Assembly (NCBI GenBank): GCA_031580945.1
Contig: JAVLBT010000152.1
Span: 1 to 7,288, forward strand
Origin: Gracilimonas sp031580945
GTDB lineage: Bacteria; Bacteroidota; Rhodothermia; Balneolales; Balneolaceae
Direction: 5' to 3'
DNA length: 7,288 bases
Below, piece after piece: positions 1-5,010 of this stretch (positions are counted from its first letter, which is position 1; every line of letters begins with the position of its first letter). The notes under the pieces are model-generated. The model was not told the origin of the DNA. It saw nothing but the letters and a program-made list of their open reading frames with translations, and did not search any database. The position numbers and the translations under genes are program-made.

Positions 1-197
1 CCTAATTTGTCTTCCAGTTCCTGTTGAATCCCGATGAACTCCAGCAAGCTCATCTTTTTATCGATTTTGACAAGTAGGTCCAGATCGTTCACCACAGATT
101 CACCTCGTGCAGAAGACCCGAAGATTCCGGCTTTTTTAATACCGTACTTTTTCAGAATCGGTTTAATCTGTGATTTGATGTGTTCGAGGTTATTCAT
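1..197 (-). CDS. MNT-type nucleotidyltransferase, N-terminal part (runs off left edge)
   Basis: The minus strand is open from an ATG at 197 to the window edge (65 codons, beginning MNNLEHIKSQIKPILKKYG). Residues about 25-42 read GIFGSSARGESVVNDLDLLV, the GSx9DxD signature of minimal (MNT/pol-beta-like) nucleotidyltransferases, with the two metal-binding aspartates of NDLD. Family members transfer nucleotides, and many are the antitoxin half of HEPN/MNT toxin-antitoxin pairs, where MntA AMPylates the HEPN toxin. Any HEPN partner and the cassette's own attC would lie outside the window to the left, so the TA role is inference. The gene begins about 80 bp after the attC core at 278-284, as expected for the next cassette. 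No strong ribosome binding site is visible. The fold call is fairly sure; full length and partner cannot be seen. Confidence 0.8.
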   Translation of the reverse strand, partial: MNNLEHIKSQIKPILKKYGIKKAGIFGSSARGESVVNDLDLLVKIDKKMSLLEFIGIQQELEDKL

Positions 198-277
198 ACT
201 GTCTGGCTTTGAGTATAACCCCAATATAAAAAAAGATAAATGATTTTAGGTTTCAGAATAATTCAGGTTTAAAGTGT

Positions 278-366
278 CATTAACGGTTTGGCGGTTGTGC
301 TGCCAGCCCGTTTCTATTTAGTTGACTCCGAAGACCAACCTGGTCAGCACGAAGCCATTGTTAACC
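278..366 (-). other. attC recombination site, complete
   Basis: On the minus strand the site runs from R'' GGTTAAC (366-360) to R' GTTAATG (284-278). The inner arms contain GTGCTG and CAGCAC, plus GGC near R'' and GCC near R', giving an imperfect stem with an extra base on the R'' side, as in standard attC sites. That asymmetry sets the array direction as minus, matching the genes. R'' GGTTGGTTAAC is complementary over 11 bases to the start of its own cassette (GTTAACCAACC at 1024-1014), as expected if the circular cassette carries one continuous palindromic site. The length of 89 bp is ordinary. The stop codon of the upstream toxin gene lies inside R''. Confidence 0.85.
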
Positions 367-666
367 AACCTTGTGCGGATCATCTGGTCCCGAAATTCGG
401 GATCTCGTATGCCAAATGGTCAACATATCAATTTGATTGGTTTTTAACTCGTATACCAGTCGATAATTTTCATGTATAAGCTCTCTAATTTCAGGCCGTC
501 TAAACTCAGGAACAATCCTTCCCCTTTCCAGTAGATCGCTTAGATTTTGGCAATGCTCGAATACACCTTCTGCCCATTTAATAGCTGTTGGTATATGATC
601 CAGTGCAATATAATCGGTACACTCTTCAACCCGAGTTAAAAACCGATCCGTTAGAACTATTTCCAT
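361..666 (-). CDS. RelE/ParE-family toxin
   Basis: A 101-residue protein beginning MEIVLTDRFLTRVEECTDYI. It has the compact RelE/ParE pattern: an N-terminal strand, two helices with an aromatic-rich segment, then GRIVPEF, IRELIHENYRLVYEL and the final strand IDMLTIWHTRS. Members are ribosome-dependent mRNA nucleases or gyrase poisons; the sequence does not decide which. The ATG at 666 overlaps the end of the upstream antitoxin gene by 10 bp, so the two are translationally coupled in the usual antitoxin-first order. The C-terminal tail (SRISGPDDPHKVG) is partly encoded by a palindrome at 389-403, and its TAA lies in the attC R'' box (361-363), so the tail probably comes from inserted and attC sequence rather than from the original gene. 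It looks intact and is probably held in check by its partner. Confidence 0.88.
   Translation of the reverse strand: MEIVLTDRFLTRVEECTDYIALDHIPTAIKWAEGVFEHCQNLSDLLERGRIVPEFRRPEIRELIHENYRLVYELKTNQIDMLTIWHTRSRISGPDDPHKVG
389..403. repeat. Short palindrome TCCCGAA-a-TTCGGGA
   Basis: A perfect 7-bp inverted repeat with a one-base centre, TCCCGAAATTCGGGA, near the 3' end of the toxin gene. It keeps the toxin frame, adding the SRISG segment. It belongs with three other TCCCGA...TCGGGA palindromes at 2248-2267, 3446-3461 and 3534-3551. All four are preceded by G. Confidence 0.7.
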
Positions 667-941
667 TTAGAAAGATGCTTTTCAATTCTTTCTCTTGCCT
701 GATCCATAGTATACGTTTTGCCTTGCTCGACCTGTTGCTTGGCTTCGAGTAAATCCTCAAGCATTTCTAATTTTTTGGTGAAGCGTTCATATTCTGATAC
801 ATCCATCAAAACAGCAGCACTTTTGCCATGTTGAGTAAGTATAATTGGTTGCTTCTCTTTTTTTAAGCGTTTTATAAAATCCGCAGATTTCTTGCGAAAC
901 TCGGAGAGAGGTTCTATATCTTTTGAAATTGAAATATCCAT
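657..941 (-). CDS. Phd/YefM-family antitoxin
   Basis: A 94-residue protein with the Phd/YefM layout: an N-terminal DNA-binding part (residues about 1-55; IEPLSEFRKKSADFIKRLK, then LTQHGKSAAVLMDVSEYERF) and a charged C-terminal helix that wraps the toxin (about 60-94, ending HLSKWK). Such antitoxins neutralise the partner and repress their own operon. It sits just upstream of, and overlaps by 10 bp, the RelE/ParE gene. It is a close paralogue of the antitoxin at 1331-1624 in the next cassette: SEFRK..ADFI, LTQHGKSAAVL and DVSEY are shared and both end in KWK. The ATG at 941 is preceded by A/T-rich sequence without a clear Shine-Dalgarno element. A possible promoter is listed at 973-1003. Confidence 0.9.
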   Translation of the reverse strand: MDISISKDIEPLSEFRKKSADFIKRLKKEKQPIILTQHGKSAAVLMDVSEYERFTKKLEMLEDLLEAKQQVEQGKTYTMDQARERIEKHLSKWK

Positions 942-972
942 ATCAGTACTTTAAAAGTTTTTCTATGCACTA

Positions 973-1003
973 AAAAGATACTGATTGAGATTTTAACTTA
1001 CAA
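973..1003 (-). promoter_or_regulatory. Possible Bacteroidota-type promoter for the TA operon
   Basis: On the minus strand TTG (1003-1001) is followed after 20 bases by TATCTTTT (980-973), which resembles the Bacteroidota arrangement of TTG at about -33 and TAnnTTTG at about -7. Transcription would start some 25-30 bases before the antitoxin ATG at 941. The match is loose and such patterns arise easily in A/T-rich DNA. Confidence 0.3.
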
Positions 1004-1017
1004 CATTAGGGTAGGTT

Positions 1018-1040
1018 GGTTAACGGTTTGGCGGTTAACG
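1018..1040 (-). other. Collapsed attC remnant (R'' almost fused to R')
   Basis: On the minus strand R'' CGTTAAC (1040-1034) is followed by CGCCAAACC and then R' GTTAACC (1024-1018). The R' side matches the end of the attC at 278-366 (AACCGCCAAACCGTTAA shared), but the L'' arm and central spacer are missing. The R'' side, GGGTTACGTTAAC, nearly complements the start of its own cassette (GTTAACGTACCC from 1728). It also resembles the L'-R' end of the attC at 1722, so two half sites in tandem is an alternative reading. Either way the hairpin is gone and normal integrase use is unlikely. Confidence 0.65.
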
Positions 1041-1313
1041 TAACCCAGCGCTCGATTTAGGAGGATCTTGGCGAACATGCCACACAGTTTGAATATAGAT
1101 CGTATTCTCGACTTTACGTATTCTATAAATTACCCTGTAATTCCCGAATATCAATTAACGAAGATTCGACTCGTTATACTCAGGTACAATACGGCCTGAT
1201 TCCGGCTGCTCAATAAATTGATCGGTTTTCTCAATCAGTTTTAAGGCCCACTTTTCAGCGATGAGAACATCATCTTGGGCAATGTAGTCGACAAACTTGT
1301 TGAGTTTGTGCAA
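1035..1313 (-). pseudogene. RelE/ParE toxin, broken by stop codon and N-terminal loss
   Basis: Minus-strand translation gives LHKLNKFVDYIAQDD, then WALKLIEKTDQFIEQ, GRIVPEYNESNLR, a TAA stop at 1157-1155, and in the same frame LIFGNYRVIYRIRKVENTIY and WHVRQDPP. This matches the toxin at 361-666 (DYIA, GRIVPEF, IRELIHENYRLVYEL, WHTR). The stop replaces the glutamate codon expected in R-E-L. About a dozen N-terminal residues are missing: only about 17 bases separate the antitoxin stop from a TTG at 1313, and no ATG is in frame. Two independent lesions make it a pseudogene. The frame past the stop ends at TAA 1037-1035, inside the attC remnant. Its antitoxin gene upstream is intact. Confidence 0.82.
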
Positions 1314-1330
1314 TGCTTATTTGGTTCAAA

Positions 1331-1624
1331 TTACTTCCACTTAGCCAGGTTTTCTTTAATCCGTTTTTTAGCTTCTTCATGCGAAAAGACTTCACCTCTT
1401 GCAATTTGTCGTTCTGCTTCGATCAGCTCTTCCATCAGATCAAGCTTATCAACCATGAGCTGATACTCAGATACATCCACTAAAACAGCAGCACTTTTTC
1501 CGTGCTGTGTTAAAACAATGGAACGTTTCTGTTTCTTGATTCGGTCTATGAAATCAGCCGCATGCTTTCGGAATTCGGAAAGTGGCTGGATATCTTGGTC
1601 TATTTCAATTCGGGCTGTGGCCAT
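1331..1624 (-). CDS. Phd/YefM-family antitoxin, toxin partner broken
   Basis: A 97-residue protein with an N-terminal Phd/YefM domain (IQPLSEFRKHAADFIDRIKK, LTQHGKSAAVLVDVSEY) and a charged C-terminal helix ending NLAKWK. It would bind its operator and, in an intact pair, the toxin. The ORF has no lesion, although the toxin behind it is dead, so it stands as a solitary antitoxin. It is about half identical by eye to the antitoxin at 657-941, so neutralising that cassette's toxin or cross-repressing its operon is conceivable, but this is inference. The 98 bp between the attC core at 1728 and the ATG are A/T-rich and could hold its own promoter (TACAAT is present), but no convincing pair of boxes was found. 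Confidence 0.88.
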   Translation of the reverse strand: MATARIEIDQDIQPLSEFRKHAADFIDRIKKQKRSIVLTQHGKSAAVLVDVSEYQLMVDKLDLMEELIEAERQIARGEVFSHEEAKKRIKENLAKWK

Positions 1625-1721
1625 AATAGTCAGCGTTTTCTTTAGGGCGTATTTATATTGTACAAAATTAATACGTAATAAGATAACGAAAAGAGTAATC
1701 TGAATTTATTTGAGGAGGGTA

Positions 1722-1806
1722 CGTTAACGACCCAGCGTTTAAGCGGCGAGCCGAGTTGTTAAAATCAAGATTCCGAATCCTAAACGAGTCCGCTTGAAAC
1801 GCTTGT
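1722..1806 (-). other. attC site, R'-proximal part, interrupted by the group II intron
   Basis: This part holds R' GTTAACG (1728-1722), the arm CCGCTTAAACGCTGGG, a spacer, and the opposite arm CGTTTCAAGCGG. The arms pair as CGTTT(C)AAGCGG with CCGCTTAAACG, with one extra C on the R'' side, the hallmark of attC. The R'' box is cut: its AC lies at 1806-1805 and the remaining ACCTA at 3757-3753. Joined, R'' reads ACCTAAC, followed by the classic AAGCGTTTCAAGCGG. The joined site is about 90 bp. This is the attC of the TIGR02574/ParE cassette, whose 5' end (GTTAGGTT, from 4388) complements R''. Confidence 0.85.
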
Positions 1807-2247
1807 GTGTGCCCGGCATGGGTGCCTTGGCTTACAGGAATGTAAGTCATAAATCTTGAGGGTGCCACAAAGTGATCCCCATGGGAAAAGTCCCTTATGG
1901 GCAGGGGTGACGTCCTGAACTATTAGCAAGTCGCAAGGGCGTTGCGGGTAACCGCAGGTCTGCCCCGAAGGGATGGCCATGCCAAAGGAAGCGAGACTGT
2001 CCCGAAGGGATGCCCGTGGCGCAAACTCCGGTCCTGACGAACAGCCCCAACGGGATGCCGAGGGCAGAACCGCATAAGAGGCTTGATGAACTGGACGAGC
2101 AAACACATCATTGTGATGTCCAAAACACCGTGAGGTGCACGCTCATTAAGTAGATGCGGCAGGCATTGGAGGAAAGAAGGCACTCTTATCCGGGGAGATC
2201 CCGGCTCTGCTTTGGCAGGGTTGGGAAGTCAGCCGACGTCATAGTAG

Positions 2248-2267
2248 TCCCGACTGGCTGGTCGGGA
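2248..2267. repeat. Short palindrome TCCCGAC-N6-GTCGGGA in the intron 5' region
   Basis: A 7-bp perfect stem (TCCCGAC/GTCGGGA) with the loop TGGCTG, upstream of the maturase gene in the noncoding part of the intron. The flanks AG before and TG after match the copy at 3534-3551. It may be part of the intron fold or a copy of the palindrome family. Confidence 0.6.
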
Positions 2268-3445
2268 TGAAGGACGGAATGTTACCCGGCATTCGATGGA
2301 GGCCAGAGTTCATGCTCGCCAAGGATAGATTTCCTTGAGTTCGAATAGCTGCCACTAAAAGATGCCATCTGAACAAAACAACGATGATAGAACAAGTAAT
2401 CCAACAACGGAATCTGAACAAAGCCTACCAAAAGGTCTGCGCTAACAAAGGAGCAGGCGGAGTGGATGGGATGGAAACACCCCAGCTGAAAGCCCACCTG
2501 CAAACTCACGGCCCGACCCTGATAGAGCATATCCGCAATGGAAGCTATCAGCCCAGCCCGATCAAAGGCGTGGAAATACCCAAACCGAACGGCAAGAGGA
2601 GGATGCTTGGCATCCCGACGCTGACCGACCGGGTTATCCAGCAAGCCCTGCATCAGGTGCTTGAGCCTGTATTTGAGCCGGACTTCCAGCGGCACAGTTA
2701 CGGATTCCGTCCCAACCGCAACGCCCACCAGGCTGTGTAACAAGCCCAACGGAACATTAATGACGGCTATCAGCATGTGATAGACATTGATTTGAAGTCA
2801 TTCTTCGATCAGGTCGACCATGCCATACTGCTGGAATTGGTACACCAAAAGGTCACGTGCCAGCTGACGATGAAGCTGTTGCGAAAGTTCCTGCGCGCTC
2901 CGATGCAGATCAACGGAACCTTACACAAACGCAGAAAGGCAATGCCGCAAGGCTTCCCCTCAGTCCGCTGCTATCCAACATTCTGCTCAATGAACTTGAC
3001 AGAGAGCTGGAAAAGCGCGGACATCGCTATGTGCGGTATGCCGACGATTTCAGTATCTACGTGCGCAGCAAACGAGCCGCCCGACGGGTAGGTAACAGCA
3101 TCTACCTGTTTCTCAGGGATGTACTTCGCATGCCGATAAACCGGGAGAAAAGTGGGATTCGACGCCCCTCAACATTCAACATACTGGGCTATCATTTTGT
3201 CCCGGTATTCAAGAAAGGGGTCAGAGGGCAATACCAACTGGTGGTGAGTGCGAAGAGCAGGAAAGCCTTCAAGCGAAAGCTTAAAGAGCTGACCCGCAAA
3301 ACCATTCCCATAAGTTTTGCCGAACGAATCCGGCGGCTCAACCGGCTGATACGAGGCTGGCTGAACTACTTCAAACTGGCAACATCCACGGCAAATTACA
3401 AGCACTGGATAGTTGGCTGAGAAAACGGCTGCGTACTGCATTTGG

Positions 3446-3461
3446 TCCCGAGGCCTCGGGA
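3446..3461. repeat. Perfect 16-bp palindrome TCCCGAGGCCTCGGGA
   Basis: It is identical to its own reverse complement and lies in the 3' part of the maturase gene. Between the conserved W of CIW and the following KKPDRKRKNL there are 17 bases where related maturases have about nine, so the palindrome looks like an insertion of about 8 bp that breaks the frame. The related copy is at 3534-3551. Confidence 0.7.
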
Positions 3462-3533
3462 GAAGAAACCCGACCGCAAACGGAAGAACCTGATGCGCCT
3501 GGGAGTAAACCCTGAAGATGCCTATGCATGGAG

Positions 3534-3551
3534 TCCCGACAGCTGTCGGGA
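3534..3551. repeat. Perfect 18-bp palindrome TCCCGACAGCTGTCGGGA
   Basis: It is identical to its own reverse complement and lies in the maturase C-terminal region between DAYAW and GGWRVAQSP. The 22 bases between these motifs compare with about 15 in typical relatives, so about 7 bp were gained and the frame lost. The flanks AG and TGGG resemble those of the copy at 2248-2267. Confidence 0.7.
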
Positions 3552-3673
3552 TGGGAGGCTGGCGAGTCGCCCAAAGCCCCATCCTGAAAACGACCATTAC
3601 CTTAGCCCGGATGAAGAAAAGGGGCTATATCGCTATGTTGGAACTCTATCACCAAATCAGGTCAACGTAGCAA

Positions 3674-3752
3674 ACCGCCGTATACGCGACCCGTATGTAC
3701 GGTGGTGGGAGAGGCGCACCGTGGGCTTATTGCTCACGGCCGTCTACTCGAT
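3674..3752 (+). ncRNA. Group II intron domains V and VI
   Basis: Domain V: ACCGCCGTA (3674-3682) pairs with TACGGTGGT (3698-3706), followed by a two-base bulge (3696-3697) and an upper stem TACG/CGTA (3683-3686 with 3692-3695). The catalytic triad position reads CGC (3676-3678), the form known from group IIC; groups IIA and IIB usually have AGC. Domain VI: CCGTGGGC and GCTCACGG form a stem around TTATT, and the base of the helix leaves A3746 bulged, 7 nt before the 3' end, as expected for the branch-point adenosine. The whole catalytic end looks intact although the protein is dead. Confidence 0.85.
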
Positions 3753-3757
3753 TAGGT
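3753..3757 (-). other. attC R'' fragment on the far side of the intron
   Basis: Plus-strand TAGGT directly after the intron. With GT at 1805-1806 it makes GTTAGGT, whose reverse complement ACCTAAC is the R'' box of the split attC. The ParE gene ends 8 bp further on, so the site lies at the normal 3' position for a cassette. Confidence 0.8.
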
Positions 3758-3764
3758 TTCCCGA

Positions 3765-4067
3765 CTACTCGGTTCTTGTTTTCCAAGACTCTGGACTTCT
3801 TCTCTGATGTAAAATTGCAAAGACTGTAATTGTTTCTTCTTCATTGACGAAATAGATAGAAAAGGGAAAGCGGTTGGTTAAAGCGCGATGAACTCTGTCT
3901 TTATAAACAACCTGGTGATGAAGAGGATTACGACTGATTTCTGAAAGTTTTGCGTCAACGCAGCGAATGAACTCTTGGCCTAATCCATGATTCTGTTCTT
4001 GATACCACTGGAATGCATCATCTAAATCTTGCTGTGCATCTTCGGTAAGTATTAACATTTTGGGCAC
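3765..4067 (-). CDS. ParE-like toxin (RelE/ParE superfamily)
   Basis: A 100-residue protein with a typical ParE order: MLILTEDAQQDLDDAFQWYQEQ (residues about 4-25), GLGQEFIRCVDAKL, the loop NPLHHQVVYKD, RALTNRFPFSIYFVNEEE (about 61-78) and the final strand ITVFAILHQRRSPESW. ParE members poison DNA gyrase; relatives cleave mRNA, and the target here is not proven. The ATG at 4067 follows the antitoxin-like gene by 6 bp; the ATG at 4058 is a possible alternative. The frame is intact and the length normal. It ends 8 bp before the attC core box that is cut by the group II intron, so the intron did not damage the gene. Confidence 0.88.
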   Translation of the reverse strand: MPKMLILTEDAQQDLDDAFQWYQEQNHGLGQEFIRCVDAKLSEISRNPLHHQVVYKDRVHRALTNRFPFSIYFVNEEETITVFAILHQRRSPESWKTRTE

Positions 4068-4073
4068 AGCGAT

Positions 4074-4286
4074 CTATAGATACTTTTGACGGACTTCTTT
4101 CCAGGAAGAACCATTCTTTTTGTCTTCTTCTAAAGTCTTGAGGCGTTGCTCTAAAATAGATTTGTGATGATCAGGAACTTCAACCTCTTCAGGGTCAGAA
4201 GCAATAGAATCCCATAAGGCTTCGACTAAGAGCAATTTTTCATTTTTGTTAAGCTGTGACAGCTCGTTGATTAGAGTCTTTTCCAT
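4074..4286 (-). CDS. Antitoxin of the TIGR02574 (addiction module component) type
   Basis: A small acidic protein of 70 residues. Residues 1-30 (MEKTLINELSQLNKNEKLLLVEALWDSIA) have the helix pattern typical of the TIGR02574 family: ELs.L...EKl.L.EaLWdSI. The rest is charged and helical (HHKSILEQRLKTLEEDKKNG, SSWKEVRQKYL), as expected of a toxin-binding tail. Such genes sit just before ParE-like toxins, as here (6-bp gap). An in-frame ATG at 4307 would add seven residues (MQNKVSV); 4286 is preferred because family members begin about ten residues before the EKL motif. No Shine-Dalgarno element decides it. The leader from the attC core (4388) to the start holds no other gene. Confidence 0.85.
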   Translation of the reverse strand: MEKTLINELSQLNKNEKLLLVEALWDSIASDPEEVEVPDHHKSILEQRLKTLEEDKKNGSSWKEVRQKYL

Positions 4287-4381
4287 TACAGAAACTTTGT
4301 TTTGCAATTACAGACTTAAGTTGAATAAAAACGAGCTTGAAAGCAATTAATTGAGATAGAAACTAGCAAAAGTTGGAGGGA

Positions 4382-4410
4382 ACCTAACGGTTTGGCAATT
4401 ATACTGCGCT
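4382..4410 (-). other. Half attC site (L'-R' part only)
   Basis: The minus strand reads GCGCAGTATAATTGCCAAACC and then the core GTTAGGT (4388-4382). It matches the R'-side arm of the attC at 6313-6402 (CAG.A.AATTGCCAAACCGTTA). No matching L'' arm (expected to pair with GCGCAGTATAATTGCC) or GTATAAC box is found in the gene upstream, which ends at 4412, directly against this half site. Alternatively the AGTATAA could be the R'' box fused to the R' side, as in the 1018-1040 remnant. In both readings the site is defective. Confidence 0.65.
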
Positions 4411-4411
4411 T

Positions 4412-4996
4412 TTACGACACTAATAGTTGAGCTAATGCTGGGAAATATGGAGTTAGCACTGTTGTGTGATTAGCAGCAATAGCCATAAATTCAGCATATT
4501 TTTCAGAAAACGAAGGTGTATTCTGGGCTTTTTCTAAAGCGTTAAGCCTTCTTATCAATTCCTGACGTTCTTTTTCAATTTCGATATTTTCTTCAACTTT
4601 TGATTTTATCTCAGCAAATAGGTGCTTCGATTCCATATTTATTATGTTAATTGAAGAATCATTTGAATTGATATTAACCCGAGAGTTATCTCCTAAATTA
4701 TATACAGTTTTGTCATTGCTTGATGGTTTACTACCAGTAAGTTTCTTGACTTTGACCTGGTAATGAGCTGGCATAGACGAAAATTTTTCATGAAAACCTC
4801 TATCTAAGACCTCGTATTTCTCAACAAGACCATTTGGAAGTTTTCGAATTATAGTATCACCTTCTTCTATTGGGAGTGAAGTGTCATCAATAAATATCAT
4901 ATCTGATTGAACAGACGCTTCAATGTCTTCATGTCTTTCTCCATTTGCTTTAACAAGAGTTACATTTTCGTTATTGAATTGCTTGAACATTGACAT
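4412..4996 (-). CDS. Conserved hypothetical protein, beta-rich N-terminus with C-terminal helices
   Basis: A 194-residue protein that I do not recognise by name. Residues about 1-85 look beta-rich (NVTLVKANGERHEDIEASVQ, GDTIIRKLPNGLVEKYEVLD), with an exposed small domain. A polar linker with NLGDNSRVNINSNDSSIN (about 100-117) follows, a repeat-like N/S-rich stretch seen in other uncharacterised bacterial proteins. Residues about 121-158 form a charged amphipathic helix, possibly a coiled coil (LFAEIKSKVEENIEIEKERQ), and the end is helical and hydrophobic (about 164-193). No signal peptide or membrane segment is obvious, so it is probably cytoplasmic. It starts 14 bp after the fragment at 5011-5394 and ends directly at the half attC. 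The ATG at 4996 was taken; one at 4990 is also possible. Confidence 0.7.
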   Translation of the reverse strand: MSMFKQFNNENVTLVKANGERHEDIEASVQSDMIFIDDTSLPIEEGDTIIRKLPNGLVEKYEVLDRGFHEKFSSMPAHYQVKVKKLTGSKPSSNDKTVYNLGDNSRVNINSNDSSINIINMESKHLFAEIKSKVEENIEIEKERQELIRRLNALEKAQNTPSFSEKYAEFMAIAANHTTVLTPYFPALAQLLVS

Positions 4997-5010
4997 GAAC
5001 TGTTAAATTT

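Larger units (their letters stand above)
2384..3670 (+). pseudogene. ltrA: Group II intron reverse transcriptase/maturase, degenerate
   Basis: Conserved pieces appear in order but in changing frames. 2384-2737: start of RT with KPNGKRRMLGIPTLTDRVIQ and SYGFRPNRNAHQAV. In-frame TAA at 2738-2740. Then VIDIDLKSFFDQVDH with the first catalytic aspartates, up to KAMPQGF. A one-base loss near 2951-2960 moves PLSPLLSNILLNELD to another frame. YADD, the polymerase centre, is at 3037-3048. The thumb/X region with RRLNRLIRGWLNYFKLA follows, then a one-base loss near 3391 (KLQALDSWLRKRLR), another near 3433, and two palindromes at 3446-3461 and 3534-3551 that each shift frame. The C-terminus is MGGWRVAQSPIL to YHQIRST, TAG at 3668-3670. 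It ends after the maturase region with no HNH domain visible. No single reading frame can give active protein. Confidence 0.9.
1807..3752 (+). mobile_element. Group II intron, probably IIC-attC type, inserted in an attC core
   Basis: A 1,946-bp intron on the plus strand, opposite to the cassettes. The 5' end GTGTGCCCGGCATGGGTG fits the GUGYG consensus. The 3' end CTACTCGAT follows typical domains V and VI. Joining 1806 to 3753 restores the core GTTAGGT, so both ends are fixed by the target. Bases 1807-2383 have no gene and form the structured 5' domains, with for example a TGCGG/CCGCA hairpin closed by a GTAA loop (1943-1956) and several CCC..GGGATG hairpins (1963-2060). The reverse transcriptase gene (2384-3670) is degenerate. 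Insertion in attC against the cassette direction, a CGC triad in domain V and no visible endonuclease domain are traits of group IIC-attC introns; exon-binding sites were not worked out. Excision would need a maturase from elsewhere. Confidence 0.9.

Noticed and set aside
288..479. Plus-strand ORF of 63 codons
   Set aside because: It lies over the attC and antisense to the RelE/ParE toxin; the composition shows no protein family pattern.
1275..1703. Two plus-strand ORFs of about 61 codons
   Set aside because: Both lie antisense to the intact antitoxin at 1331-1624 and show no family pattern.
1668..2776. Several overlapping minus-strand ORFs of 60-164 codons
   Set aside because: They run antisense to the intron RNA and the start of the maturase gene; their arginine/cysteine/proline-rich translations look like noncoding shadows.
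3169..3597. Minus-strand ORF of 142 codons
   Set aside because: Antisense to the well-conserved maturase thumb and X region on the plus strand, which explains the open frame.
2384..3670. Reverse transcriptase as a retron or diversity-generating element
   Set aside because: The motifs, GTGTG 5' end, domain V/VI and attC insertion identify a group II intron; there is no msr/msd or template/variable repeat pair.
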